Assembly: GCA_033961575.1 (NCBI GenBank)
Contig: CM066727.1
Span: 114,502,434-114,566,433, forward strand
Length of the DNA: 64,000 nt
Reading direction: 5' to 3'
Source of the DNA: Aselliscus stoliczkanus
Taxonomy: Eukaryota; Chordata; Mammalia; Chiroptera; Hipposideridae
Made by a program: the position numbers and the translations under genes
Shown: in pieces, positions 1 to 10,864 of the stretch
Position numbering within the stretch: position 1 is the first letter of the stretch
Layout of the letters: each line of letters begins with the position of its first letter
Notes under the pieces: generated by a model
Told to the model about the DNA's origin: nothing
The model's database searches: none
Seen by the model: the letters and a program-made list of their open reading frames with translations, nothing else

Positions 1-331
1 CAGCTCCACCTGGCGCTGGGCTGTGCGAGCCCCGGTGATGGTGTGGGCTGCAGCCCCTGCTGCAGTGGGCTGCCATAAGCTACAGTGAGTGGCCCGCAGC
101 CAGCGTGAGCGGCTGACAGCCAAGCATGAGCTGCCAATAGCTGCGGTGAGCGACATCCAGAGGCCAGCAACCCATCTGCCTCATCCGGGAAGAGCGCAAT
201 GATGACGATACCAACAGTGAAGCAACATCCTCCGCAACTAAACTGAAGAACAAAAAGACAGCAACTTGTCTGTTCCCCTTCCCCGATTCCCCAACGCTGT
301 TCCCCTCTGCCAATTCCCCAATAAATCTTTA

Positions 332-362
<31 letters not shown>

Positions 363-366
363 AAAA
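1..366 (+). mobile_element. Long tRNA-derived SINE (type A), cut by window edge
   Basis: This is the body and 3' end of the most common SINE in the window. It runs through the shared CAGCTCCACCTGG segment, the GCAGCCCCTGCTGCAGTGGG segment and the 3' tail CCCCAATAAATCTTT, then an A-rich tract. The tRNA-like head lies outside the window. At least ten related copies occur here, which makes the assignment secure even though the formal family name is not known to me. Confidence 0.9.
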
Positions 367-393
367 GCACAACTCAACCCCAGATCTATATAC

Positions 394-591
394 AACAGGT
401 TCCAAAAAAACTTTCTGCCATGACAGAAATGTCCTATATCTGTGCCATGTAATATGGTAGCCACACATCACTTTTGAACACTTGAAATGTGTCTAGTGCA
501 ACAGAAGGACTGAGTTTTTATTTTTAAACTGTATTTCATTTAACTTAATTTAAACTTAAACAGCCACAAGAGGCTACTGAACAGTGCAGAA
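394..591 (+). mobile_element. Non-autonomous hAT DNA transposon fossil, MER58-like
   Basis: The sequence reads as a diverged copy of the mammalian hAT element that carries AACTTTCTGC.ATGA, TCTATATCTGTGC and GGTAGCCAC in its left half and AGCCAC..GAGGCTACTG near its right end. A sister copy lies at 41333-41520. The MER58 name is recalled, not looked up. Confidence 0.6.
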
Positions 592-1000
592 ATTTAGGAT
601 ATTACCAGCGACTTACATCTGCATATGTGCTTCTCCCTTGCTCAACATCCCCACTCATTCAGGTAATTCTAAATTTTATTAACGACTTAATGGCCAAATG
701 CAATATACAATTTTAATAGCATAATCTCTATACTTCTTTTCTACTCCCTCTAAAATCCATCCTCAACAATTAATACTATGCAAAATGGACTTCTCTGCTA
801 TATTCCTGTCTTAAAATTTTATTTCCTTGATATCACCATTCTTTTAGTGTTCATTTAATTTATCCCCAGCTCTTTTTTCCTTTGCCCACCCTGTTCCTGT
901 TTTTCCTAAGACCATTATTCTCCCATCTGTCTCTCTCTCTGTCTCCTTCCTTCCATCCCACGCCCCCTCCCCCTTTCTCTTATGTATGTATATATACAGA
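592..1000. other. Unannotated intronic sequence
   Basis: AT-rich WNK1 intron 1 sequence with a pyrimidine-rich stretch around 920-980. I see no gene or confident repeat. Confidence 0.5.
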
Positions 1001-1697
1001 AGGTGCCAAAAAAATGTATACACGTTTTGTTTTGTTTTAAAGATTTTATTGGGGAATTGAGGGAGGGGAACAGCGTTGGGGAATCGGGGAAGGGGAACAG
1101 ACAAGTTGCTGTCCTTTTGTTGTTCAGTCTAGTTGCTGAGGACGTTGCTTCACTGGCCCATGTTGGTATCATTATTGCGCTCTTCCCGGATGAGGTAGAT
1201 CAGTCGCAGGCTTCTGGACAGCCGCTCACCATGGCTCTTAGCAGCTCACACCGGCTGCCAGCCGCTCACGCTGGCCGCCGGCCACTCACTGTAGCCTATG
1301 GCAGCCCACTGCAGCAGGGGCTGCAGCCCACACCGTTGCCGGGGCTCGCACAGCCCAGCTCCAGGTGGAGCTGTTGTTAGCTGTAGAGGGCAGTGTCACT
1401 GGCCCTCACATGTGGGATCCAAACCAGGGCCGCTGGCATCCCAAGCCAGCTCTTAACCAATGCGCCACTCGGCCGGCCCTGTACATACATTTTAAGAAAA
1501 GAAAATTGTATTAAAATTGTAATAATGTATACCAATAACAAAAGATGAACACAAGTCACATTTGACTTCTGCAATTACTAGAGGTGCTCAAAGTGGTTAC
1601 CATCATTGTCCAGACACTTCTGATTACAGCGAACTACTGCTTGAACAACACTGACAAAAGTGCCCACTTGTATAGTATATATTTTTGTGGCACCCCC
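1001..1697 (+). mobile_element. MITE-like DNA transposon, copy 1, split by a SINE
   Basis: The left end reads CAGAAGGTGCCAAAAAAATG and the right end TGTGGCACCCCCTG, giving inverted termini flanked by TA-rich DNA. The interior shares the segment TTTGACTTCTGCAATTAC and AGAGGTGCTCAAAGTGG with copy 2 at 5818-6017. An antisense SINE occupies 1025-1479. The two halves around it repeat a diverged 15-bp target sequence (TGTATACACGTTTT and TGTACATACATTTT). Termini and the TA preference suggest a Tc1/mariner-type element. Family name unknown to me. Confidence 0.7.
1025..1479 (-). mobile_element. Full-length type A SINE, antisense
   Basis: Read on the minus strand it starts GGCCGGCCGAGTGGCGC, has a tRNA-like internal promoter (A-box-like TGGCGCATTGG, B-box-like GGTTTGGATCC), then the common body and a 3' tail ATAAAATCTTTAAAAC. 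It sits inside MITE copy 1 and is therefore younger than it. Open frames across it are repeat artefacts. Confidence 0.9.
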
Positions 1698-2210
1698 TGA
1701 TATATCCTCTTCCTAGATGATTTCATCTACTTCTACTATTTTAGCTATGACTAATATAGACATTTGGGAATCATCAGCCTCTATCTTTACCTTAAACCTA
1801 CTCTTTGAGTTTCAGTAATATATCCAACTAACTATTGAGCTTCTTCCTGGAGGTTTCACAAGTACTTCAAACTCAACATCTCAAAAAAACAAAATACCTA
1901 TTCTTTCTTATTCCCTCCCTCAGTTGACAGCACCATCATCTATCCCCACCTCTTATACATCATTTTTTCTCTAAATCGAATTAATCATTAAATGCTGCAT
2001 ATTTTATCAGCTAAATAAAGATGCCACTCCTCTATTACTGCCTTTATCCAGGCCCTAGAAATCTCATACCCTAACTAAACTCTAAGCATCCCTTGTACTC
2101 TTTCTTAAATTCATTCTCTACAATTACTACTATGCCAGTCTAACCAATTAACTTCTTCCCTTAAGATTCTTTTTAAAAAAATAAAATAAACAAAAAGAAA
2201 ACAAATTGGG
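1698..2210. other. Unannotated intronic sequence
   Basis: AT-rich intron DNA. I see no gene, RNA or confident repeat. Confidence 0.5.
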
Positions 2211-2672
2211 GGGGCCAGCCGAGTGGCTCAGTTGGTTAAGAGTTGGCTTAGACCGAGTGCTCTGAGCAACAGGGCCGTCAGTTTGATTCCCACAAGGGCC
2301 AGTGAATGCTGTGCCCTAGCTGAGTTGTTGCTGAGCTGCCAACAGGTGGCAGCATGGCTCAGCTGATGTAACAGCAAGAGTGCTTTGTTCAGTGGTGGGC
2401 TGTGCCCACCCACAACTAAAGATTGAACTCAGCACCTTGGGCTGAGCTGCCACCCGGATGGCTCAGTGGAGAGAGCGCAGGCTCTTAACAACAAGGCTGC
2501 CGGGTTCAACTCCTGCATGGGATGGTGGCTATGGCCACCCGCAACTAAGACTAAACACAACACTTTGAGCTTAGAGGCCACGAGCTGCCAACAGTAAGCC
2601 AGATGGCGACTGGCGCCCTCCACAACATAGATTGAAGAACAACTTGGCTGGTCCCCTCTCCCAATTCCCCAG
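2211..2672 (+). mobile_element. Multi-module tRNA-derived SINE (type B)
   Basis: It begins GGGCCAGCCGAGTGGCTC and contains three successive tRNA-like modules, each with a GGCTCAG..GG A-box-like motif (2224, 2355 and 2459). It ends with CCTCCACAACATAGATTGAAG and CCCAATTCCCCAG before a T/A-rich tail. Other copies lie at 14203, 30315 and 52717. Confidence 0.85.
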
Positions 2673-2771
2673 TTTTTTTAAAAAGATTTTATTGGGGAAT
2701 TGGGGGAGGAGACCAGCCAAGTTGTTGTTCTTCAGTCTTTGTTGTGGAGGGCGCCAGTCACCATCTGGCTA
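2673..2771 (-). mobile_element. 3' fragment of a SINE in opposite orientation
   Basis: The segment starting AAAGATTTTATTGGGGAATT is the reverse complement of the SINE 3' end. It mirrors 2597-2671 of the neighbouring type B element, so the two fragments lie tail to tail and form a hairpin-capable inverted repeat. Only about 90 bp of the 3' end is present. Confidence 0.85.
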
Positions 2772-2969
2772 CAATGATCTACCAGTCTAAGTAAGGACAG
2801 TATCCACACAGAGATGCATGGATATATCAGGTTATTTAGCTCAAAACTATTTAGCCATGAAGATGATCTTGTCATTATCCCAAGCAACTTGTTTACCTCT
2901 ATCTAACAGGGAAAATGTGCATATCAATAATGATTTGATTCACTAATTAATTTCATCTCTCACTATTTG

Positions 2970-2998
<29 letters not shown>
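2970..2998. repeat. (TG)n microsatellite
   Basis: About 14 uninterrupted TG units, followed by TATATATC. Confidence 0.97.
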
Positions 2999-3003
<5 letters not shown>

Positions 3004-3224
3004 CCCTTTGTGTTAGATTAACACAAGCCCATCTACCATATATTTACTGACCAAAAAAAAAAAAAAAAAAAAGAAAGATCATAGAAATCATCTGTATATG
3101 AGAATATGAGAAGCTGAACCTTGGCTGCACAAAAGATACCTACAGAGTAACTAGTGTGGCTTTCCTCAACTAACCTGTGTATGATGATTATAACGACCAG
3201 ATTTTCAAACACTCATTCTTTTCT

Positions 3225-3333
3225 TTTCTTTTTTTTTTTTGATGGCAGTGTCACTGGCCCTCATATGTGGGATCGAACTGGGGCCGCTGGCTTCCCAAAC
3301 CAGCACTTAACCACCACGCCACTCAGCTGGCCC
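3225..3333 (-). mobile_element. Head-only SINE (type A'), antisense
   Basis: On the minus strand it is a tRNA-like head (GGCCAGCTGAGTGGCGTG, B-box-like GTTCGATCCC) that stops at CACTGCC and runs straight into poly(A). It lacks the long body of type A. A repeated CTCATTCTTTT on both sides looks like its target-site duplication. Confidence 0.85.
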
Positions 3334-3337
3334 TCAT

Positions 3338-3766
3338 TCTTTTTTTTTTTTTTTTTTAAGATTTTTTATTAGGGAATGGGGGAAGGGGAACAGACAAGTT
3401 GTGGTCCTTTTTTGTTCTTCCGTCTAGTTGTGGAAGATGTTGCTTCACTGGCCCATGTTGGTATCGTTATTGTGCTCTTCCTGCATGAGGCAGTCGCTAC
3501 CCGGCCTCTGGACAGTCACTCAAGCAGCTATTGGCAGCTCTCTCCGGCTGCCGGCCACTCACTGTAGCCTATGGCAGCCCACTGCAGCAGGGGCTGCAGC
3601 CCACACCATCGCCAGCCATCTTAGCTATAAAGGCAACCAGGTGGAGCTGTTGTTCACCACCTTAGCTGTAGAAGGCAGTGTCACTGGCCCTCATATGTGG
3701 GATCCGAACAGGGGCTGCTGGTGTCCCAAACCAACTCTTAGCCAATGCGCCACTCAGCCGGCCCCC
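3338..3766 (-). mobile_element. Full-length type A SINE, antisense
   Basis: The minus strand runs from GGGGGCCGGCTGAGTGGCGC to the AATAAAAAATCTT tail. It abuts the preceding head-only copy in the same orientation. A repeated AAACACTC (left about 3206, right about 3773) suggests the older of the two target sites. Confidence 0.9.
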
Positions 3767-4756
3767 AAATAAAAACACTCTTAAGATAAGCTTCTGGCAA
3801 TTTCTCTTCAGTCTGAAAAGCAATTATCTCCCTTTTGTCTTAAGATTTGATAAAATTCCTAAGTTGACAGCAAAAATCTCCTAAAACCCAACTTTAACTA
3901 AGAAGTTTTAAATATTCAATTTAAACAAGTGACAACTTACGGCCTTCAAAATGCACTTTTTTAAAGCACCATCATCCTTTTGTTATATTGTATATAACAT
4001 TTTATATTTTTCAAAGTACCTTCACATAGTATTTCAGTTGACCCTCAACAATCCTATTAAGTCCATAAGACATACTAATAATAAACCAGCATTACAGATT
4101 AAGTTTCTTACTCAGGGTTAGGTAATTGGGTAACCTACAACCCAAGTGTTCTGCCTTAGAGCTCTTTTCCATTATGTAACACTGTATTATACCATACCAA
4201 ACTCTCCAAGTGCAAGATCAGAGAATCTGCTGTTCATCAAAGAAAGGCAAGGAATATGAATGAAACAACTCTGAGATCTACAACTATTTCTAACCTAGTA
4301 ACAGAAAAATTGTAATGTTTATTGAAGTATATTGAGTACCTACTTATATCGTAAAAGAGCTCAAAAACCAGTGGATAGATAAAAAAGGTAAATGACTTCA
4401 ATTTGAAAAATATTATAAGAATTATCCCCAAAGGAAAAAGATGTTAGCAATTCTGGAAACTGGTAGTTCAGAAAGGCTGGCCTTTGGGAAAGTAACAGGT
4501 CAAGAAATTAGAAAGTTAGGCAGAAAACAGGTAAAGCTAAAGAATTTTAAAGTACTGATGACACCATGTTCAATTCCAAACTTCCTCCTAAGAATGGTAC
4601 CAACAGTCTGAGTTTTGCTACATGATTTTTCAAGCACAAATGTAAACAAATAAAAACAAAATCTTTATAGATACCTCAAAAAGAACAGCCTAAAAGAGAT
4701 GCTGTACCATCATAGTTAATATTCAGGTGCCAGGCCCTGTCCTAAATTACGTGCGT
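3767..4756. other. Intronic sequence with a weak MIR/L2-like stretch
   Basis: Mostly unassigned intron DNA. Positions about 4005-4195 (CTTCACATAGTATTTCAG, AACAATCCTATTAAG, TACAGATTAAG, CAACCCAAGTGTTCTG) resemble a worn MIR or L2 3' end. No gene is visible. Confidence 0.45.
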
Positions 4757-4757
4757 A

Positions 4758-5766
4758 CACAAGGTCTGACACTTAAGTTTGCGAACTTGTTGCAATGATG
4801 TTGCTAATCGTTTTTTGATATCAGAGGGATTATTCATTATGAATTTGTTCCAACTGGACAAACAGTTAACCCAAGTTGACTACTTGGAAGAGCTGAAAAG
4901 GCTGCATGAAAAAGTTAGATGAAGGCAGGCCGAGTGGCGCGTTGGTTAAGAGCTGGCTTGGGACGCCAGTTCTGAGCAGCAGGGCCCCGGTTGGGATTCC
5001 ACATGAGGGTCAGTGACACTGCGCCTTCTACAGCTAAGATGGTGAACAACAGCTCAACCTGAAGCTGGGCTCTGGTGAGTGCAGGCGATAGCGTAGGCTG
5101 CAGCCCCTGCTGCAGAGGGCTGCCATGAGCTACCGTGGGCTGCATGAGCCAGTGTGAGTGGCCGTCCAATGACCAGCGACCGACTGCCTCTGCCGGGAAG
5201 AGCTCAATGATCACAACAGCAACATGGACCAGTGAAGCAACGTCCTCCACAACTAGACTGAAGAACAAAAAGGACAGCAACTTGTCTGTTTTCCTTCCCC
5301 GATTCCCCAACGCTGTTCCCGTCACCCAATTCCCCAATAAAATCTTTTTTTTAAAAAAGTCAGATGACCTGAACTTTACGCCAACAATTCATGGCTCTTG
5401 CATCATGATAATGTACCAGCTCACACAGCACTATCTGTGAGGGAGTTTTTTAGCCAGTAAACAAATAACTGTATTGGCACACCCTCCCTATTCACCTGAT
5501 CTGGCCCCCAGTGACTTCTTTCTTTACCCAAAGATAAAGGAAATAGTGAAAGAAGACATTTTGATGACATTCAGGACATCAAGGGTAACACGACAACACC
5601 TCTGATGGCCATTCCAGAAAGAGAGTTCCAAAATGCTTTGAAGGATGGACGACGCGCTGGTATTGGTGCATAGCTTCCCAAGGGGGGAGTACTTTGAAGG
5701 TGACCTAGTGATATTCAGCAATGAGGTATGTAGTACTTTTTCTAGTTCGCAAACTTAATTGTTCAA

Positions 5767-5774
<8 letters not shown>
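4758..5774 (+). mobile_element. Mariner transposon relic 1, split by a SINE
   Basis: Inverted termini match: CACAAGGTCTGACACTTAAG at the left, and CACACGGTTGAACAATTAAG read inward from the right (15 of 20 identical). The left end follows a TA; the right end merges into a GT repeat. Plus-strand coding remnants show a mariner-type block EFVPTGQTVN near 4840, then, after the SINE, a decayed HDN..AHTA stretch and PPYSPDLAPSDFF near 5485, the region holding the third catalytic aspartate of mariner DD34D transposases. The N-terminal part is deleted and stops and shifts are present, so it is dead. Confidence 0.85.
4927..5357 (+). mobile_element. Full-length type A SINE inside mariner relic 1
   Basis: It runs from GGCCGAGTGGCGCGTTGG to CCCCAATAAAATCTTTTTTT. 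AGTTAGATGA on the left and AGTCAGATGA on the right form the target-site duplication, placing the insertion after the mariner. Confidence 0.9.

Positions 5775-5806
<32 letters not shown>
5769..5806. repeat. (GT)n microsatellite
   Basis: About 19 GT units seeded at the right terminus of mariner relic 1. Confidence 0.97.
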
Positions 5807-5808
<2 letters not shown>

Positions 5809-5817
5809 ACATACAAA

Positions 5818-6017
5818 GGGTGCCAAAAAAAATGTATGCACATTTTAAGGAAAAAACTGCATTAAAATTACACTGATGGTAACCACTTTGAGCACCTCTT
5901 GTAATCGCAGAAGTCAAATGTGACTTGTATTCATCTTTTGCTATTGGTATATATTCAGTGTTACAATTTTAATACAATTTTTTCCTTTCTTAAAATGTGT
6001 ATACATTTTCTGGTACT
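5818..6017. mobile_element. Palindromic MITE, copy 2
   Basis: About 200 bp in which the two ends are long inverted repeats. GGGTGCCAAAAAAAATG and ATTTTAAGGAAAAAACTGC on the left are mirrored by the complement of CAATTTTTTCCTTTCTTAAAATG and ATTTTCTGGTACTG on the right. The central segment carries GAGCACCTCTTGTAATCGC, shared with copy 1 in the opposite direction. A (GT)n run follows at 6017-6034. Confidence 0.75.
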
Positions 6018-6049
6018 GTGTGTGTGTGTGTGTGTTTGTATTCATTTAT

Positions 6050-6185
6050 GTTCATTTAACTATCACAACTCTGTAAGTACTTATAACATTCTATTTACAG
6101 ATTAAGAAACTAGTACAGAAATTGCTCAAGGTGACACAATCCTTAGCTGAACTAGGCAGTTTAGTTCTTAATTACTATGTTATAC
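6050..6185. repeat. Worn MIR/L2-like fragment
   Basis: The sequence TTTACAGATTAAGAAACT, then GCTCAAGGTGACACAATCC, resembles the mammalian-wide stretch that in its consensus reads tacagatgaggaaactgag and aaggtcacacagc. Highly diverged, so the assignment is tentative. Confidence 0.45.
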
Positions 6186-6868
6186 TGCAGAAAAATAGTG
6201 CCCTCCTCAAATTTAAATTCAAGTCATGCTAAGTCTTACTTGTTCCTGCAGACTAGATTGGGTCTATGTTTAAAAACAAAAATAATAAAAACCTCAAATT
6301 AATGCAAGATGCTAAAAATAAAGAATTGATACAGCAAAACCTGGTAACTGTAATTATTATTAACATTTTCAGAAAAAGTAATTTGAGCATAACCACTCTT
6401 GCTGCTTTTGCAGCTTTATCTAAAAAAATTTAAAGCTAACAGAAAATCCAAATAACAGGTTTAGATTGATTTCTGAAAATGAGAGCCAGTATTAGTTGAA
6501 TGTTTCCATAGAGTTTAACTAGAATGACTTTCAAATCACCAGAATCTTGCACTAGAAATGAACTGTCTGTCACCAGGCAACAATAGATTCCCAATTCGTT
6601 TCACACAAAGCAATCTCTTTCCAAGTTCTTACACTAGGAACAACTGTGATTCTAAAGGTTAAAAAAAAGGGGGGGAGGGTGTAAATAAAAGAAAAAGATA
6701 ACATATAAACCCCTAAGACTAAGTAAGAACTAACTACATCATTAAAAATCAACCTAAATGTAATTCTCAATTTCTGTATCACAAAGGTTAACTTCCTACA
6801 GCAATAAAACTATATATATTTTAAATCAAATCTTACCTAACCAAAATTATCCTGTCAAAGGATTTTCA
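6186..6868. other. Unannotated intronic sequence
   Basis: AT-rich WNK1 intron DNA without recognisable genes or repeats. Confidence 0.5.
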
Positions 6869-6957
6869 GGGCCGGCCAAGTGGCGCGGTGGTTTAAGCGC
6901 TGGCTTGGGAAGCCGGCAGCCCTGGTTCGGGTCCCACATATGAGGGCCAGTGATACT

Positions 6958-6991
<34 letters not shown>
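6869..6991 (+). mobile_element. Head-only SINE (type A')
   Basis: A tRNA-like head GGGCCGGCCAAGTGGCGCGG with B-box-like GGTTCGGGTCC ends at ACTGCCCTC and is followed directly by 28 adenines. AAAGGATT before and after is the target-site duplication. Confidence 0.9.
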
Positions 6992-6995
<4 letters not shown>

Positions 6996-9023
6996 TATTT
7001 CAAACAAGTCACCAATCATTTTTTAATAATGTGCATAGCAGCTACCCTTGAGTTATCTCAATTTTGCCCGTATTTATCAGGGACTCTGAGAATTAAAAAA
7101 AAACTCCAGAGATTATTCCCTAAAATCTAGTTCCTGGGACTGAGAATTACTGCAGATTCACGTCCTAGAAAACAAGGAATGTGACACAAATTTAAAAAGT
7201 AAAGGGAAAAACAATCCTTGGTATTCAAATGCGAAAAGACTCAGTTCAATCAGTTATTTCAAAGAACTATAGCAAACAAATAAGTTATGGTTTCTTAATC
7301 AACAGAACCACATCCATTTCTGAAGCATTGCTAAACTTTTTATAAAACATTAATATCATACATTCACAATGAGACATGAGCCTTAACTTACTAAAAACCA
7401 GAGAAAAGCAAGCATTAAGTATATTGGAGCTTAAAAAAAAAATCTTATGATTTCACCTTCCCTTTCAGGTAGATCTGGAAACAATCTCATCAATATATAA
7501 AGTTAATATATCAAGTGTCCACCATATTTAGAAGCAACTTGGGGAGAAGGGTGCTTTAAGTAAATCATTCCTAACTCTCTGTGTATAACTACGTTTTCTT
7601 AAAGCAAATTATGCTGTTTCTTTAAAAAAAAAAAAAAAAGGCTCCCTCCCTAGAAAAGCAATGTAAACTCTGCAAAGTGCAGCAGTAAATTCTCTGACCA
7701 AGGCACATATATCATTTGCCTAATAAAAACCAGGTAAAGAAATTTGCATTTTAAAAGATCTCAATTATCACTTAAGATCTTGTGGTATTCAAAGCATTAC
7801 CTACATATTATTTATTTTAAAAATTGATACTTGTGTTAATAGATAGCTGTACATACTGTGACTCTGAAAATAAGCTAAACAGAAACAAGTTTGATTTGTA
7901 TAGCAGGCACACTTACCCATTCTTCATCCTCAAAAGCCAATATCTCCATTTGATGCGATATAATCAATACGGGAATCAGAAGTCAGAAATCTGACAACCT
8001 CCACACCAAAACAGAACTGCTCCATTTCAGATTTACTAATTAGCCATTTACTAAATTACAAATGCTTTAACATTTCCCAAATTATTAAATCCTAACCAGT
8101 TTAATTTGTGTTCTTTACCAGTCTAAACAAGTCATTTACCTGCTCTGTGACTGCAGGTTCTTTATTTATTAAATAAGTAGTTGGGCAGAATAACCTAAGA
8201 TTTCTTCCAGTTTTAATATACTAAGATTTTTAGCTGAACACGATATTTCTCCTGTCTTCCTACAAAAAACAAAACAAACAAACAAACAAACAAAACACAC
8301 CTATATTGGAAGCACACATTTAGTGGAAAACATTTTCCTTTCTTCCCAATACTTTAGTAATCCCTTGGCTTGTCCTTTAATTTGGATTCAAAGACAAAAA
8401 CTCAAACACTAACCTGTTGAATAGGCAAATGTCCTTGTCAAAAAAAATAAAAACGCTGCTCACCAAGTGTTATAAAAGATCCTGAGGCTAGGATAAACAC
8501 ATTTTAAAAAACCAAAATGAAAACTTATAGAAACAGGGTCAAATGACATATGGAGGTTTCTAAACTAGGGTACCACTCAATGAGCTAGGGATTCTGCAGC
8601 CAAATCCTGAACTGGCTTGAAAATAATATGGCAAGATGATATAGAAGGATATCAGATATTGTTTAGTTTGACTATATCCGTGCCTAGACAGAGAACAAAA
8701 ATCCAAAGTCATGAGTTCTAAAAAAAAATTGAGATGCTTAGACAAAATTCTTACCGTGACTTTAGACAAATTAAGTTTTTTCAAACGTACTATTACTTCC
8801 AACATAATAAACTATCAGACAATTCCAGGTGATAAAGGAAAAACCACATATTACATTCTTCAAAGTTAAATAGTTGAAACTATTAAAATTAATTCATAAA
8901 GTGCTTAACATTTGGGTCCAGTCTTTGGAAAGGAGGGTAACCAATTCAGAAAAATAATCAGACCTAAGTTTTTTTCTTTTAAAGACTCATTAGACTTTTC
9001 ATTAAGTACCTAAACAGGCCCCC
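6992..9023. other. Long intronic stretch with little recognisable content
   Basis: AT-rich intron DNA with a poly(A) run at 7624-7639 and an (AAAC)n run at 8267-8297. No coding exon or confident mobile element was recognised. Any conserved regulatory segments could not be judged without an alignment. Confidence 0.5.
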
Positions 9024-9129
9024 AAAATATGGAACGCTTCACAAATTGGTGTATTAATCTTGCACAGGGACCATGCTAATCTTCTCTGTATCATTCCAAT
9101 TTTAGTACATGTGCTGCCCAAGCATACAT
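9024..9129 (-). pseudogene. U6 snRNA pseudogene
   Basis: The minus strand matches U6 small nuclear RNA over nearly its whole length of about 107 nt. It includes the very conserved middle CAATTTTAG..: ACTAAAATTGGAATGATACA, GAGAAGATTAGCATGGTCCC, and the 3' end GAAGCGTTCCATATTTT. Roughly ten or more substitutions cluster around the initial stem and the 3' half, so it is not a functional spliceosomal U6. No convincing proximal sequence element is seen upstream on the minus strand. It lies within WNK1 intron 1, in the same orientation as the gene. Confidence 0.92.
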
Positions 9130-10472
9130 CAGACCTAAGCTTCTGAGTATGCCTGACCAATAGGAATAAAAAAGGTCTGCCACCTTTCCAACACCAAACC
9201 ACTATGAAATTGAGTACTTATTTCATAATACCTTAGAAGTTCTATATCATTCACTGTAAAACCTAAAAAATTATGTTCTAAGGAACCTGTCAGTTTTATT
9301 TCCTTCGACATGTTAATTTTCCTTCACATTTGATATGGCCTTGGTCATTTGGAAGGTGACATTCAAAGGGTTAAGTATTAACATTAGTGCACAGGATAAA
9401 ACAAATTCCTAGATTATTCAAAGTTACTTTCATATCCTATTTCACTTGGTCCATTTTCTTAGCAAAAGAATATGGATAATGCATTTTTCATGTATAATGT
9501 AGTTGACTTTTTGATTCAGTGTAACTGTTTCTTCAATAACCTAAGTTCACTTCCTTGTGAGGAAATCAAGCTGCTACAGGTCAAGGAACAAGTAGCCCAA
9601 ACCCAGGTATTTAAAAGTAGAATATACTTGTCAACCAGAATGACACACCATTATGTACACCATGAAAACCTCCCTGAAAGGTTGAAAAGAAAGCATTGTG
9701 ACTCCTTTGGACTCTTAGGAAAGTCTGGCTTAAAAAGCTTTTATAACAAGATTAAAACAATGATATTACAACTCTCAAAACACTTATACAATTTTAAGTG
9801 GTCTTATTATTCACTGTATAGTGAATGGGCTGAAGACATATTAGTTTTCATTAACAATATCAGATCACTGCCAACTACCTATAAGGCTTGAAAGTATCAT
9901 CAGGTGGAACAATATCAAATGCTTATTGTGCCTTACTAGTCCCGAGGCATTTAGCCAGAGAAGAAAGTCTTTTTTACAGTAGTTACTATTAAATGCCTGT
10001 GCAATCACCAACTAAGATATAGCCAAAGAAAGGTCATTCATGAACAAGGTCGTTCTTATTTAAAAAGAACAGCCTGATCTCAGGGATGGAAACACGCATG
10101 TAACACACCAGCAGCTCATCACTGCAGGGCCTCTGATGAGACTGAAATGCACACGGCAAACGGACTGTACTTTAACTCAAAAAGTTCCCCCCACTAATTC
10201 CAAACTTCCGGCCAGACACTAAAACAGTAAGAAGTAGGCAATGCGTTTGTACTAACGTTTTTCACTACTACTTCCCAAGTAGCAAATCCCGTGGGCTATC
10301 AATAATTCTTGGTATATGCCCCGAAATCTGTTTCGATCTCGTTCAAAAGTTGGCCTTCCACCACTCAGAGCGAACAGTTAGAGAATGACAAATAAAGGGT
10401 GAACTCGATAAACTGGCTTAACCGAGCCACACTGGGGATCCAAACCGCGGTAAAATAAAGAAGTAGGCGGGG
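9130..10472. other. Start-proximal part of WNK1 intron 1
   Basis: Intron sequence without recognised repeats. It contains an open frame at 9472-9891 that I regard as chance. The GC content rises toward the exon from about 10.05 kb. This repeat-poor stretch next to the promoter is a candidate for cis-regulatory DNA, but nothing specific can be shown from one sequence. Confidence 0.5.
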
Positions 10473-10478
10473 CTATAC
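10473..10478 (-). other. WNK1: WNK1 exon 1 splice donor
   Basis: On the minus strand the exon ends CTGCAG and the intron begins GTATAG. The GT donor follows the codon for the glutamine of CELQ, so the intron is phase 0. Reading into the intron adds one valine codon and then a stop, which explains the apparent end of the open frame. Confidence 0.92.
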
Positions 10479-10832
10479 CTGCAGTTCACACCAGGCGACC
10501 TCCACAGTGGTTTCAGTGTCCAGCCCTTTGTAGACCGTCTTAAAGGAGCCTCTGCCAATTTCGATGTCAAACTTGAGAAAGCGGCCATCATTGGACATTC
10601 CCACGGCCTTGGTCTCCAGCTCCTCGATGTCATCCTGTTGCTGGTTCCGTTCCTCTTGCTGTTCCCTGGCGCTGCTGCCGCCGCTGCCGCTTCTCGCCGA
10701 CGGAGACTCCTCTTTGCTGCCCACATGGTTGGGCTGGGAAACTTGGCGGTCTTTGCTGCTGGTGCTGCTGGGGGCAGTCGTGGCGGCAGGGACCGCGGCG
10801 GCAGGGACCGCGGCGGCCGGTTCCTCAGGAGG

Positions 10833-10864
<32 letters not shown>

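Noticed and set aside
982..1380. Repeated open frames with sequences such as GKGNRQVAVLLFFSLVAEDVASLAHVGI at many places
   Set aside because: These are the antisense or sense translation of type A SINEs, so the similarity is between repeats, not genes.
6869..6935. tRNA gene-like A and B boxes in SINE heads
   Set aside because: They are parts of dispersed SINE copies with poly(A) and target duplications; no intact cloverleaf and no standalone tRNA gene was seen.
9472..9891. 139-codon open frame on the plus strand in WNK1 intron 1
   Set aside because: AT-rich, no recognised domain, no splice or promoter context, antisense to WNK1. Probably chance.
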